64,000 nucleotides of DNA from Desmodus rotundus (lineage: Eukaryota; Chordata; Mammalia; Chiroptera; Phyllostomidae). The stretch lies in the NCBI RefSeq assembly GCF_022682495.2, contig NC_071391.1, positions 39,718,498 to 39,782,497 on the forward strand, in the 5' to 3' direction. This document shows positions 53,185-63,349 of this stretch, piece by piece (within the stretch, counting starts at the first letter, position 1; the number at the start of each line of letters is the position of its first letter). Under the pieces are notes generated by a model. The model did not search any database. It had not been told where the DNA came from and worked only from the letters and a program-made list of their open reading frames with translations. A program made the translations under genes and the position numbers.

Positions 53185-53440
53185 CCATTTTTGAAAAAAA
53201 AAAATGGTATTTAAGGAGGGCTTATAATGTGCCATGAACTGGGCCAAGAGTTAAGGTTATTTTCTAATTAATCCTTACAATAAGCTTAAGTACTATTATT
53301 ACCCACATTTTAGTGATGAAGACACTGAGGCTCCAAGGTTAAGTGCGTACAGGTCAATCGCCTGGCAGGTGGTAGGGCCAAGTTCTGAAATCTGCCCGGT
53401 TACTACAACATTCAAACATTTTCCATCTCATCTAGTAAAA
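53185..53440 (-). mobile_element. MIR, antisense
   Basis: 'aatccttacaataagcttaa', 'tattattacccacattttag' and 'gacactgaggctccaaggtt' are reverse MIR in order. Confidence 0.8.
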
Positions 53441-53494
53441 CCTATGACAAACGAATGGCTGATAACTAAACTAATAAAGGTGAGGGAAGGAGGA

Positions 53495-53690
53495 GCTAAC
53501 AAGAGGCAGAATAATAATAGACACCATTTACTGAACAATGACTACATGCCAAGCACTTTACCTTCATCATCGTGAACCCCTGGAACAAGGCATTCTTTCT
53601 ACGTTACAGAAGAAGCAATCGAAATTCACACTGCACAGGTAGCAAGGGGCTCAACCCAGGTCTGCACGACTCCAAAACGTTACAGTAACA
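53495..53690 (-). mobile_element. MIR, antisense (second copy)
   Basis: 'actacatgccaagcacttta' and 'ctcaacccaggtctgcacga' mark another reverse MIR in tandem with the previous one. Confidence 0.75.
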
Positions 53691-54899
53691 GGCTACCCAT
53701 CTGGGAATTTCCAGACATACAGGTATTTAAATAAACTAAACGAACATACAGCCCAAACCTGTACCTAAAGTACAGGCAGTGTGCTTAGACACCAGCCCAG
53801 CACCGGACGCATCCCGAGTGGCCTGACACTCAGTAACAGGCCACAGAGCAGGCCAGCTCCTGCTACCCGAGCGGGCCTGCCCTTCTACACCAACAGCAGA
53901 GGGAGAAAAGCAGCAGAATGCACAACCCCTATCTGACCACCGCAACCCCTTCACCCAGTCCCCAGACGCACTGTGAAAACTCCTCTGTGACATCCTGCCA
54001 GGGGGTTAGTCCACTCTGCTCGAACACTGTGTGACAGGCCGCCCGCCGCTCCACAAACCGGGCCAGTTCATTCACGGCAGCCTCAGTCCTTAGAAAGTTC
54101 TTCCTCTGCTACGAGGAGCTCTCCCATCTACTATCATCCCAGTTCCACAAATCTGTACCCTCCTTAGATGTCCACACCTGAACACGCCGCCGCCAACGCA
54201 CTGGTCTGACCAGCGCAGAGTTCATTCGCACGCTCAGCCTGGGTCTATTACCCACCCCCCACCAGGGTCTTTCCTAGGCACTGGGGATACAACAGTGAAC
54301 ATGACTGGAAGCGCCCCGTGTCTTCATCCTGGTGTGAAAGTATGGGGGTGGGGGGCACTTGCAGTGCTTAGGCTGCCCAGTGTCTGAAGCCCCTTCATAT
54401 GTCCAGAGAATCCGGCACAGCAGGTGTCTTGATGGAAAGCAGGGCCCATCCCCCATACAGAAGCCACAGCCAGACAGCTGCCCTCCTGCCCCTTGGCAGC
54501 TAGGACAAAGTGAAAGCCGAGTGGGGCTTGGCTCACAGGCGCCCCTCCTGGATCTTTGACCCTGAAGCATCTGACCCAAAGGAGCAGACAGTGGAGAATC
54601 TATCTTGCTGGTGGCGGCAATATCCACTATCCAGTGACGGCAGGAACAATGACCAACACACGGTGCGGATGCTGGCATCAGTGGCATCCCGACGGCTCCT
54701 GCCGTGGCCTGGTTTGGGCTGTGGTGCAGGTGGCTCTGCCTCCCTGGGTTCCTGCCTGCATTCCAGGCCGAGTTCCAAGCCAGGCCACCTGCTTTTCTGC
54801 AGAACTGGTAAACTACTCAAGAGCCTTCCAAAAAATTATTTTACTACTTTGGCTAAACCAGGTTGGTTTCTACGGTTTGCAAACAAGTCCCTAACCAAA

Positions 54900-55050
54900 A
54901 TATTAACCTCTCTGGGCCTGTTTCCTCATTTACACAAGTTATAGAAACCACATCCACCATCAAAGGTTTGCTGCTGCATTAAATGTGATAATGCGTGTAA
55001 GGTACTTAGGTCAGGGCCTATGGTGTAGAAAGTGCTAGGTAGCAGCTCTT
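54900..55050 (+). mobile_element. MIR
   Basis: 'aacctctctgggcctgtttc', 'attaaatgtgataatgcgtg' and 'agggcctatggtgtagaaag' follow sense MIR. Confidence 0.65.
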
Positions 55051-55349
55051 TTCATTACAGAGTCACTATCACCTCATCTGCTCTGGATCCTCCACATTCA
55101 CTAAGGCTGCCTGGGAGTATGTGAGGCTTTTGGCAATCACAACACAAGGCAATAAAACCCCAAATCTTCTCAAATGAATTGCTATCAGCCAGGTCTCCTG
55201 AATCCTGTACTTGTTCTGTTGATATTTTAAACGATCCTCTTGCTTTAAAACCACCACCCAGCCTGTCAGCAGCTTTACAAATGCTTATCTCCACATTCTC
55301 CATATTATCTGTCTCCCTCATCTGCAGATGAGATGTAGGAGCAGAAGCC

Positions 55350-55504
55350 AACACTGAGTGACTCCTGCGGATGCCAGGCCTCACACCGAGCCCTTCCCGT
55401 GCTTCGTCTTCCCAACAACCCCGCAAGGCTGGCAGTGACCCTTAGTTTATAGATAAGGAACTGAAGGCTCAACACAATTAAATAGCTTTTCTAAAATTAC
55501 ACAG
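55350..55504 (-). mobile_element. MIR, antisense (interrupted, first part)
   Basis: 'gtcttcccaacaaccccgca', 'gtttatagataaggaactga' and 'aaattacaca' are reverse MIR, resuming at 55,691. Confidence 0.65.
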
Positions 55505-55690
55505 GCCCTGACCAGATAGCTCAGTTGGTTAGAGTGTCGTCCACATACAACAAGGCTGAAGTCTGACCCGTCAGGGCACATACGAGAATCAACCAACCAA
55601 TGCATCAACAAGTGGAAAAACAAATCAGGGTTTCTCTCTTCCTCTCTCTAAAAAATAAATAAGTAAATTTTTTAAAAAATGTTTTAAAAT
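55505..55690 (+). mobile_element. Ves-type SINE inserted into a MIR
   Basis: It begins 'gccctgaccagatagctcag' and has 'ttggttagagtgtcgtccac', a variant of the Ves head. Near-duplicate flanks are aaaattacacag (55,493-55,504) and aaaattacag (55,691-55,700). Confidence 0.88.
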
Positions 55691-55765
55691 AAAATTACAG
55701 TTAGAAAGTAGCTGGGAATCAAACCCAGGCCTCAACCCAGAGGTTGCTTCCTAACTGCCTTCAAA
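55691..55765 (-). mobile_element. MIR, antisense (continuation)
   Basis: 'tagctgggaatcaaacccag' and 'gcctcaacccagaggttgct' complete the interrupted MIR. Confidence 0.6.
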
Positions 55766-55996
55766 TTCATGAAAAGTACCATCGCGTGGAAGAAAGACTG
55801 TTGTTCTACGTGGCCCCAGTGAGCAGAACTGGGATCCATTTACTCATTCACAAACTATCCCTTGGGCGCCTGCCAGGGTGCCAGGCGCTGCACCTGCCGC
55901 TGAGACTAAAGCAAGCAACAGGCCTTACAGATCCAAAAATGTAGTGGGTGGAAGTTATACCGGGACAGATGATAGCTCAGTCTCACGAACTTTCCA

Positions 55997-56175
55997 GGCT
56001 CTGGACATGTGGCTCAGCTGGTTGGAGCATCGTCCTAATAAGCCAAGGTTGTGGGTTTGATCCCCAGTCAGGGCACATACAAGAATCAATCAATGACTAC
56101 ATAAATAAGTGGAATAACAAATTGATCTCTCTCTCTCTCTCAAATCAATCAATAAATATAAACATTTAAAAAAAA
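55997..56175 (+). mobile_element. Ves-type SINE with target-site duplication
   Basis: 'gctctggacatgtggctcag', 'ctggttggagcatcgtccta' and 'gggtttgatccccagtcagg', with a (CT)n run and A tail. AACTTTCCA flanks it at 55,988-55,996 and 56,176-56,184. Confidence 0.9.
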
Positions 56176-56969
56176 AACTTTCCAATAATTGGTTGTCCCA
56201 ATGTCAAATGGGCAGTTTTTCTGAGTGCCCATTCAGAAGAGGCTGGAGAGCCTTCAAGATTACACATCAAAAAACCACACTTCAATTTTAATGTTAAAAG
56301 AATGACAAGACCCAGAGGGCTCAGGTCAAAGTTCTTGTATTTAAACAATTTATTCTATAAAGTATCTCTAGGGAAGCTTAAGACACTGGCAGAGAAAGGG
56401 TCGCCCTTTGGAAGAACGAGATGCTACATATTCCAGGAATGACACGCTATTGCTGAAAGAAAGGACCAGGAGGATGACTAAAAAGCCCTTGACATTAAGA
56501 TTTGCCTCACTTAATTAGTGCCAGACTTAAATGTTTCTATCCCAACCCCATGAAGACTTCTCTTGATTTTTCTACCCAGAAGGCCTATTCTGGGAGTGGT
56601 AGCAAGGAGAAAGCCCCTTTTGCTGATCTGACAAAACGAGCCACTGAACCAGGCCCAGCCTTCTGGGACTTCAGGAGAGGGACTTGGCGGCACTTAAAAA
56701 TGACCACCAGAGGGCGTCAGTTTATCCGTGTCAAGTTCCAAAAACTAAGTTGAAAGAAAAATAATTTAGAATAGTAAAATTATAAAGTGGCCTTTGCACA
56801 CCAAGAATAAGTTAACTTTTGTGCAATAATTTCAGCTTATTGGTGCAAATTGGCACACATGTAATAGCTACATTTGCATTCAAAAGGTTGAAACCATTTT
56901 GCTGTATACTTAAATCAGAGGGTACAAAACAATTAGCCAGTTTTTAAAATAACAACACTCACGCCTGGA

Positions 56970-57065
56970 TTCTACCCACAGATATCTTGATTCAGTCAAT
57001 GTGGGACAGGCCCTACATGTGTATTTTTTAGAAGATTTACAGGTGATTCTGATATTTACCACTAG
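56970..57065 (+). mobile_element. MER5-like fragment
   Basis: 'tcttgattcagtcaatgtgg' and 'tttacaggtgattctgatat' match the MER5 centre and right arm. Confidence 0.5.
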
Positions 57066-58921
57066 TGAAAAACCACAGGTTTTTTTTTTTTTTAATAAAT
57101 GTATATATTTTTTCATGGGCAAGACTGGACCTCATGAAATGGCCCTCCATGTCTCTTACTTTTACCCTTGTATTTCCCTATGTCTAACTTTTTGCTCTAG
57201 TTATGGATGATGTCCTTGACCTCAGCCTTTAGAATGCTAACCTGGTCTCATATCCACTTCACTGGATTCTCCCCACAGACATGGAGAGTATATCTCAGGA
57301 GCGATCATTTGACTGCAGCTAGGAAAAGGGATTGGACAGAACCCTGGCGAGAAGAGACTGGGAAGGAACCGTGCAGTCGCGTGGATGAAAGGCAATGGTG
57401 ACTTGTATGGGAAATCGGAGAGAAGCAGATGGATTAGAGAAAATCGCGAGCTGGAATACACAGGACTTGGGGCTTGGATTGAGTGATGAAGAAAAGGGAG
57501 GAGATGTGGATGAGAAAAACCACAAGTTTTATTCTCCAAAATTATCTCTTATTCAAAAGATCACTCATTCAAAAAACCCCAAAATAATACTTTAATAAAT
57601 TTCTAGAAGTATTTGGTTTCCTTGAGATCTAATTCTCTCCTGTGTTATAATCGACCTCTCTCAAAACTGCAGGGAATAGCTGCAGTTATTACTAGCTATT
57701 ATTACTAGCTCACCTGTGAATTCGCTGCACGAGGGCAATCTATTTGTAAACCCCCCCCACACCACAAATTATAAAGAGGCTTAGAAACCAGCTTGTGTCC
57801 CTTGGAATGCCTCTCTGTGAAGTCACATGGGACACAAAGCTTCTCATTCCATGTATTTCGTGCTAACTTCACTGCCAAGAGCACCTGGGTGGTGGCCCCA
57901 AGACCCGTCTCCACCACGGCACCTGGGGGACCTATCAATACCAGGCAATGAGCGGAGCACTTACATTTCTATTCAGAAGATCATTTTTCCTTAATAGAAT
58001 TTAAATTTTCCAAACCCGCTTATTTTTGAAATCATTTTGATGAAGTAGACAATGAAGACCTCCTTCCTTCTCTTCCTGCCTAAACATTTAACAAGCTCCC
58101 CTGCCGCCCCACCAGTGGAAGGGCAGCCATGGAAAACCCGCCCCGGGCCATCTCGCTCCTGTCCCCAGAGCAGGGAGTCGCAGCCCCAAGCCTGTGGTAC
58201 ACCTGCGCTGACCAGCTGCCGCGACTGGGGTAGACGTTTTTAGTGCCAGCAAGACGTCTTAACGAAAGCAAACGAGGAAGCAAGTCAGAAGCTGCAGAGT
58301 TTCCCTGTGGGGCCTTCAGGCCGCCTCGTCCCCCCTGCTGCTGCAGAGACCAAGCACCCAGAGTTCCCGTCCGGGAACGTGACCATCATAGACAGTAAGC
58401 CTTTAAAGCTTGAAGGAAGGATTAATTAGTTAGTTAAAATAAAAGCTCTAAGGAAAAAAAAAATCTAGGTTTTAGGAACTTCTAAAACTAAGATTTCAAA
58501 TAATAATAATTTAAGGAATGTCACGAATCCTGAATGACCAAATAGAAACAGCTTATTTCCTTCTCATCCCCCCAAAGAGGCTGCAACTGTGGCCTGAAGT
58601 GGGCCTGTCTCCCCACCACGGGCCCCCTCTGGTCCCGAACATGTCACCAAAGCCAGGGTGTCACCAGAGCTGACCCTGGGTCCATGACTGGGGGTGCATC
58701 ACCCAACAGACCCAAAGGACTGCTCTAAAGTAGATACAGGGCAGTCTTCAGCCCCAGAGCGAGGCTCTCCCTGTGCCCCAGACTGAGAATAAACATCGCA
58801 GCAGCCCAGCCACGCGGTCTCTCCCTCTGGCAGAGAGCCAATCTGCACCCCCGCCCCCGCCCCCGTGTTGCCACTACTGGAAACTGTTCCCAGAGGCACA
58901 GCACACAAACTGATCTGGCAC

Positions 58922-59088
58922 CTGGCCTGAAGCTTCCGCACAGTCTCTTCATCTTGCCGGGCCTGTCTCTCATCCTCAAGAGCCTCCTGCAGCTTCAGGT
59001 ACATGTCTTCCAGCTCCCGAACTCGCTGCAAATACTGCTCCAGTTCAGAGGACTTTTGGGCAACCTGTTCTTCCATCTCCTGTCTGAT
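58922..59088 (-). CDS. SWAP70: SWAP70 exon: coiled coil
   Basis: This 167-nt exon encodes 55 residues plus AG of a split arginine codon: [55 protein letters not shown]. The heptad pattern is continuous. The acceptor is caccatcag and the donor is the non-consensus AG|GTGCCA. The reading frame stays open into both neighbouring introns (58,699-59,502), so only homology and splice sites delimit the exon. Confidence 0.95.
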
Positions 59089-60526
59089 CTGATGGTGTAA
59101 AAGGGTCATGTTTAAATGTAGGTAGACTTCACCCTCAGGAAAACCCTCCCACTCCACACCCAGCCTGAGGGGTTGCCGCAGCCCCGGTGGACCCTGTCCT
59201 TCAGTCCCCAAAGGAAAGATGGAGGAACAGCACACCACTCCCAGTACCAACACCAGGGCCACACCCCTGAGCCCAGGGACAACGACAACCCGGTGCTGTT
59301 TTCCTGCCCTGCTACATTCTCCACACTTCAGAATCAACTCATGGGGAAAAAAATGTTTCCCCATACAATTTCTCTTTAAATTCTTTTCTCTCTTAAAAGC
59401 TACAAGTTTTTGACCACCACAGTCTTCTCTAAAAGGAATGAACCTTTCGTGCATCAAAACTGCCACAGGGAGAAGGAAATGATGATTTGCAGACTCCTGC
59501 ACTTACCTGGCTGCCCAGCACCCGTTCCTTCCGCCTCCCTCCTCCCTGGTGGGGGGGAGGGGGTGCCATTCAAGCAGCTAACTTAGTGTCCTAACAAGTT
59601 TATGGTATCTCCGTTCTGGATTTAAGAGTCTGAGTCTCTGCCTTAACAATGAAAAGACAAGAATGTCCTAAACACAACAGTGCACACTCGACCCTGGGGG
59701 CCTGCAGTTCATCAAACAGTCTCCCTGGTGTTAGCTCACTTCACCCTCCTCACAGTCAGAGTCGGTGTGGAGCAGGAGCAGAGCAAACAAACCCCGACCT
59801 CTGGCTGTGAGGGTGGCTGTCCTCTATCTGTGTCACACCCGCCTTCCTCTGTGCACTTTGCTCTCACGACTCAAGTACCTCCATCTCAGCTCTGAGCGAC
59901 AGGAGGTTACTAAAGGCAGTGTGACCAGCGTCTGCATAACAGGCACTGGGCTCAGACCCCCCCGACACAGAGCTCAGTGTGAGAAGACCTGTGCCCCAAT
60001 AACCAGCGGGCTGGGATGGGAACCTCTGAGACGAATCAGAGCTGCCAAGAGCAGCAGCCCAGGGTCTCTATGTTCTCATGATATGAACCTGTCATGGAAC
60101 CTGTGTACTTTTCCCACAGCTATTTGTTTTCCCAGCCGGGGCTCTTTGAGAAGGGAAAGGCGGCAAAGGGATGCTATTGGTCATTGTGCCAGGATGGCAG
60201 GGGCTGTCCCAGTCAAACCAGGACACACAGCCACCCCAACCTCAGCACTCATCACCTCCTCCGTACAGGTCTGCTCCAGAGTCTTGATCAAGGTTTCCAT
60301 CTTTTACCTTTACATCCCTGGCATGGTACCAGCACATAGAAGGTGCCCAATAAACTGATAATGGATGAATAAACAAACTTTAATAAACACCTAACTTTCT
60401 CAATGGCCCATTGCAAGTTAGGAGCAGAGCCAAGCTGACAAGATGGTCTCGCTCCAGCCTCCAGCCCCCCTCCAGCCTGGCTCTTCGAGCGAAGGCGGCA
60501 GCTCTCCCCAGCCGAGGGCTACTCAC
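59089..60526 (-). other. SWAP70: SWAP70 intron
   Basis: This 1.44-kb intron carries a 3'-end fragment of an L2/MIR-type element at about 60,240-60,372 and otherwise shows nothing that I recognise. Confidence 0.75.
60240..60372 (+). mobile_element. L2/MIR-type 3' end
   Basis: 'ggtaccagcacatagaaggt' and 'gcccaataaactgataatgg' are the usual terminus of these elements. Confidence 0.5.
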
Positions 60527-60634
60527 AAGCTTCTCTCGCTCCAGCTCCGTGCTGAACCTGGCCTGTAGTTCCACTTGAGTCTGAAGGCGTTTCTTCTCTT
60601 CTTCTGCTGCCCGAGATGCCGCTTCTTCCAGTTT
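60527..60634 (-). CDS. SWAP70: SWAP70 exon: coiled-coil region
   Basis: This 108-nt exon (36 codons, phase 0 both ends) has acceptor gggtag and donor gtgagt on the minus strand. The peptide is [20 protein letters not shown] followed by [16 protein letters not shown]. It is a highly charged Glu/Lys/Arg-rich helix with leucine heptads, part of the SWAP-70 coiled coil that overlaps the DH-like Rac-activating region. It appears identical to my recollection of human SWAP-70 over this stretch. Confidence 0.95.
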
Positions 60635-60939
60635 CTACCCAATCAAAACCCACCCACAGAAAAGCAGGAAGTGTTAGAGTGGAAGTGCATTGGAGAGAGA
60701 ATGACCACACAAATATTTGCACAAATCCAAACACTCTTAATGTTCAGTAAATACAGAATAAAAACTCTCAGGTCTGCCGGACTTCCATTCCAACAATTTT
60801 CCCAGTCAACACACAAAACAAATTCATTAAATGAATGACCACTGATGAGTATGAACAACAGTCTGCAGTTGAGTCATTGAGCTGAGTTCACTTGCAGGTG
60901 CATTCATGAGGTGTGAGATCTATTTCTTGAGTTCTTCCT

Positions 60940-61790
60940 GCACAGTTTCATCATCTTACGTGTTATTCCTTAAAACTTTTACCAGCACTCCATTTCCAGA
61001 AGACGGACATGAGGAACTGCACAGACCCTCTCCCCAGTGAAACAATTAAACACAAAAGCAACCATTTCAAGTCTCTGAGAACTATCCTAAGGGCACACAG
61101 CATACGGAGAACATTGACCAAAGAAAATCAACGAAAATCTCAGTACTAACAGCAAGAGCCTATGGCATCTGAGCCACAGTGCGGCCCCTTCTCTTTCCCC
61201 ACAATGTCAGTGAGGAGGAAGCTCCACCCCAAGGCAATGGAACCAAGAACAGGGGGCAGCCCCCTCCTTAGCACACAGCCCAGGGCCTCAGTATCTCCCC
61301 AGGAGGGGCTGGCGGCCAGTATTTCGCATCCATCCAGCTCCCCATGTTGCTAAAACCCTATTCTAAGCAAGAATGGCTGCGAGGTGTGGGGCTCTCCTCC
61401 TCCACCAGCCCCCACTCATGGGGTAGAGGTTCTGCCTCAGGGATGACACACATGATCACACTTGTCCCAACTCGCTTGGAATAAGGGCAGAGGTTCCACA
61501 CTAGGAGAAGCAAACTGAGACCACAGGTGACCACCTAGTGACAGGCTCGTACAGCAGCAGGGTTTTACTCCACGAGAAGCAAGACCAGACTCCACCCCAC
61601 TTCAGGGCACTGAAACAGAGGTGGTTTGCCCAGGGAGAAAGGCGGGCTCTGAAGCTCTTCCCAAAGAACTAACTAGATTTAAAACATTGTGAGGAGTTCA
61701 AGCCTGAAGATACTCTTGGAAACAACGGAGATTTGGGTGGTAAGGAATAAGGAGAGGCTCAGAGCTTTGTGAGACCAACAAACTAAACCA
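60940..61790 (+). mobile_element. Possible L1 5' region
   Basis: 'aaacaattaaacacaaaagc', 'aagggcacacagcatacgga' and 'gtctatggcatctgagcc'-like text resembles L1M 5' UTR sequence; weakly supported. Confidence 0.35.
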
Positions 61791-61802
61791 AAGGTTTAGT
61801 AA

Positions 61803-61870
61803 GGTTTCTCTCACACATCAGTGTTTCTCTCCCTCTCTTTTTTCCTCCCTCCCCTCGCTCTAAAAATGAT
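61803..61870 (+). mobile_element. Truncated Ves SINE tail
   Basis: 'ctctcacacatcagtgtttc' with a CT-rich stretch and an AAAAATGATAAA tail; the tRNA-like head is missing. Confidence 0.65.
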
Positions 61871-61889
61871 AAAATGTTTTATCATTTTT
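61862..61889. repeat. Perfect 13-bp inverted repeat
   Basis: AAAAATGATAAAA is followed by TG and then TTTTATCATTTTT, at the junction of the SINE tail and the next L1 fragment. Confidence 0.95.
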
Positions 61890-62140
61890 TACTGTAATGG
61901 TAGATCTATGTCATTCTATTGTACATTCACCCAAACCCACAGAATGGAGACCACCAAGAGTGAGCCCTAATACAAACTAACTTTGGGGTGAACATGAGTG
62001 TCTGTCTGGACTCATGAAGTACCACTCTGGCGGGGAACAGTGAGGATGGGGGAGGCTATGTGTGTTTTGGGGCAGGAGGCATATGGGAAATCTCTGTACC
62101 ATCTTAATTCTATTGTAAAAGTACCCTAAAAAAAGTCTTT
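61890..62140 (+). mobile_element. L1 3' UTR fragment
   Basis: 'tcacccaaacccacagaatg', 'aagagtgagccctaatacaa', 'gaagtaccactctggcgggg' and 'ttctattgtaaaagtaccct' are L1M 3' UTR text. Confidence 0.65.
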
Positions 62141-62569
62141 TTAAAAGTTATTTGGGTATACCCTTTAAAGAAATCTATTTATTTGTTTTTAAAATACCAT
62201 GATTTTTCTTATTCCTTCTTCTGAATCAACTAAGGCCTAGCAACTCATACAAAATTCACAATCTGCACCCTAATTCCAGGTGATTAAAATATTCATCAGA
62301 GCAGTATTTTTCTAAAAACGCTTCAATGGAAAATTGGAGAATTTCACTTCTTGATAAGAAAAAGAAAATGATAGATTATTACGGGATCTGTAATAATTTC
62401 CACCATTTACCCATCAAATCCCAAATCAATTGCTTAATTCTATAAAACTAGGTAGTGGGGAAGCCATCTAAGGGGCCTAGCGAGGCCTCGTCAGCTCAGG
62501 AATGCACCACGTGACGCAGAGCGGGGCACACACATGCTGCTGGGAGCCTGGGTCCAAACGAATTTAAAA

Positions 62570-62870
62570 GGTTACCAGATGGATACATCTCAAATGCATG
62601 ATGCTAAGGGAAAGAACCCAGTCTCTAAAACACACTTACTGAATGATTTCATTTGTATGACAGTTTGGAAAAGGCACAAATATAGGAACAGAAGAGACTG
62701 GTGGCTTCCAGGGTTGCGGTGAGGGGGGTCTCAATACAAGAAGCAGTGTGAGGAAATCCTTTGAGGCACTGGAATCGTCCTGGAGTCTGTCTGTGGTAGT
62801 TACAAGAATCTAGGCATGCATAAGAACTCATAAAACTATACCTAAACCACAAACTTGCTGTTTGTACATT
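62570..62870 (+). mobile_element. L1 3' end
   Basis: 'ttaccagatggatacatctc', 'gaatgatttcatttgtatga', 'ggtggcttccagggttgcgg' and 'catgcataagaactcataaa' are L1 3' landmarks. Confidence 0.6.
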
Positions 62871-63275
62871 TTTTATACAAGAAAGAGAAGACATAGGAGC
62901 TGCTAAAATACTGGCAATATTCTACCTTGACTTGGGTAGTAGTTTCACGAAGAGCCACCTTATTTGCGCGCACATGTTTCATATTCTCCTTTGCACGCAT
63001 GACCCAATCATCATTTTTTTCAAGTGTAAAGGAAGGACAGGGCCCCACTCCCATAATATCCCCTCCTGCTCTGTGCACAGTGGATGGAGGAAGCAGCAAT
63101 CACACGCTGCAATGCCCACCTGAGCCTGTGAAGGGAGTTTTTAAAGAAAACGTACTACAGCAGAAAGAGGCAAGACGCAGGAGCGATCTGGGAAGAGGAG
63201 CAGCAAGACCAGAGGAGCTGCTGTTCAAAAGCAGACGTGCTGGTTAGGAACACCTGTGTCTAAGATTGTGTGTCC

Positions 63276-63295
63276 TCATGATCTTAGGATCATGA
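63276..63295. repeat. Short inverted repeat
   Basis: TCATGATC and GATCATGA arms are separated by TTAG, immediately before the LTR-like region. Confidence 0.9.
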
Positions 63296-63349
63296 AAGTA
63301 TAAAAAATTCTTTGTGAGTCTGCTCAGAGGAAGTCAGCGTGCAGTGTAG

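Larger units (their letters stand above)
52980..58921 (-). other. SWAP70: SWAP70 intron
   Basis: This 5.9-kb intron is dense in old SINEs: antisense MIRs at about 53,185-53,440, 53,495-53,690 and 55,350-55,760 (the last interrupted by a Ves SINE), a sense MIR at 54,900-55,050, a second Ves SINE at 55,997-56,175 and a MER5 piece near 56,970-57,065. The stretches 56,200-56,900 and 57,100-58,900 have no element that I recognise. Confidence 0.75.
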
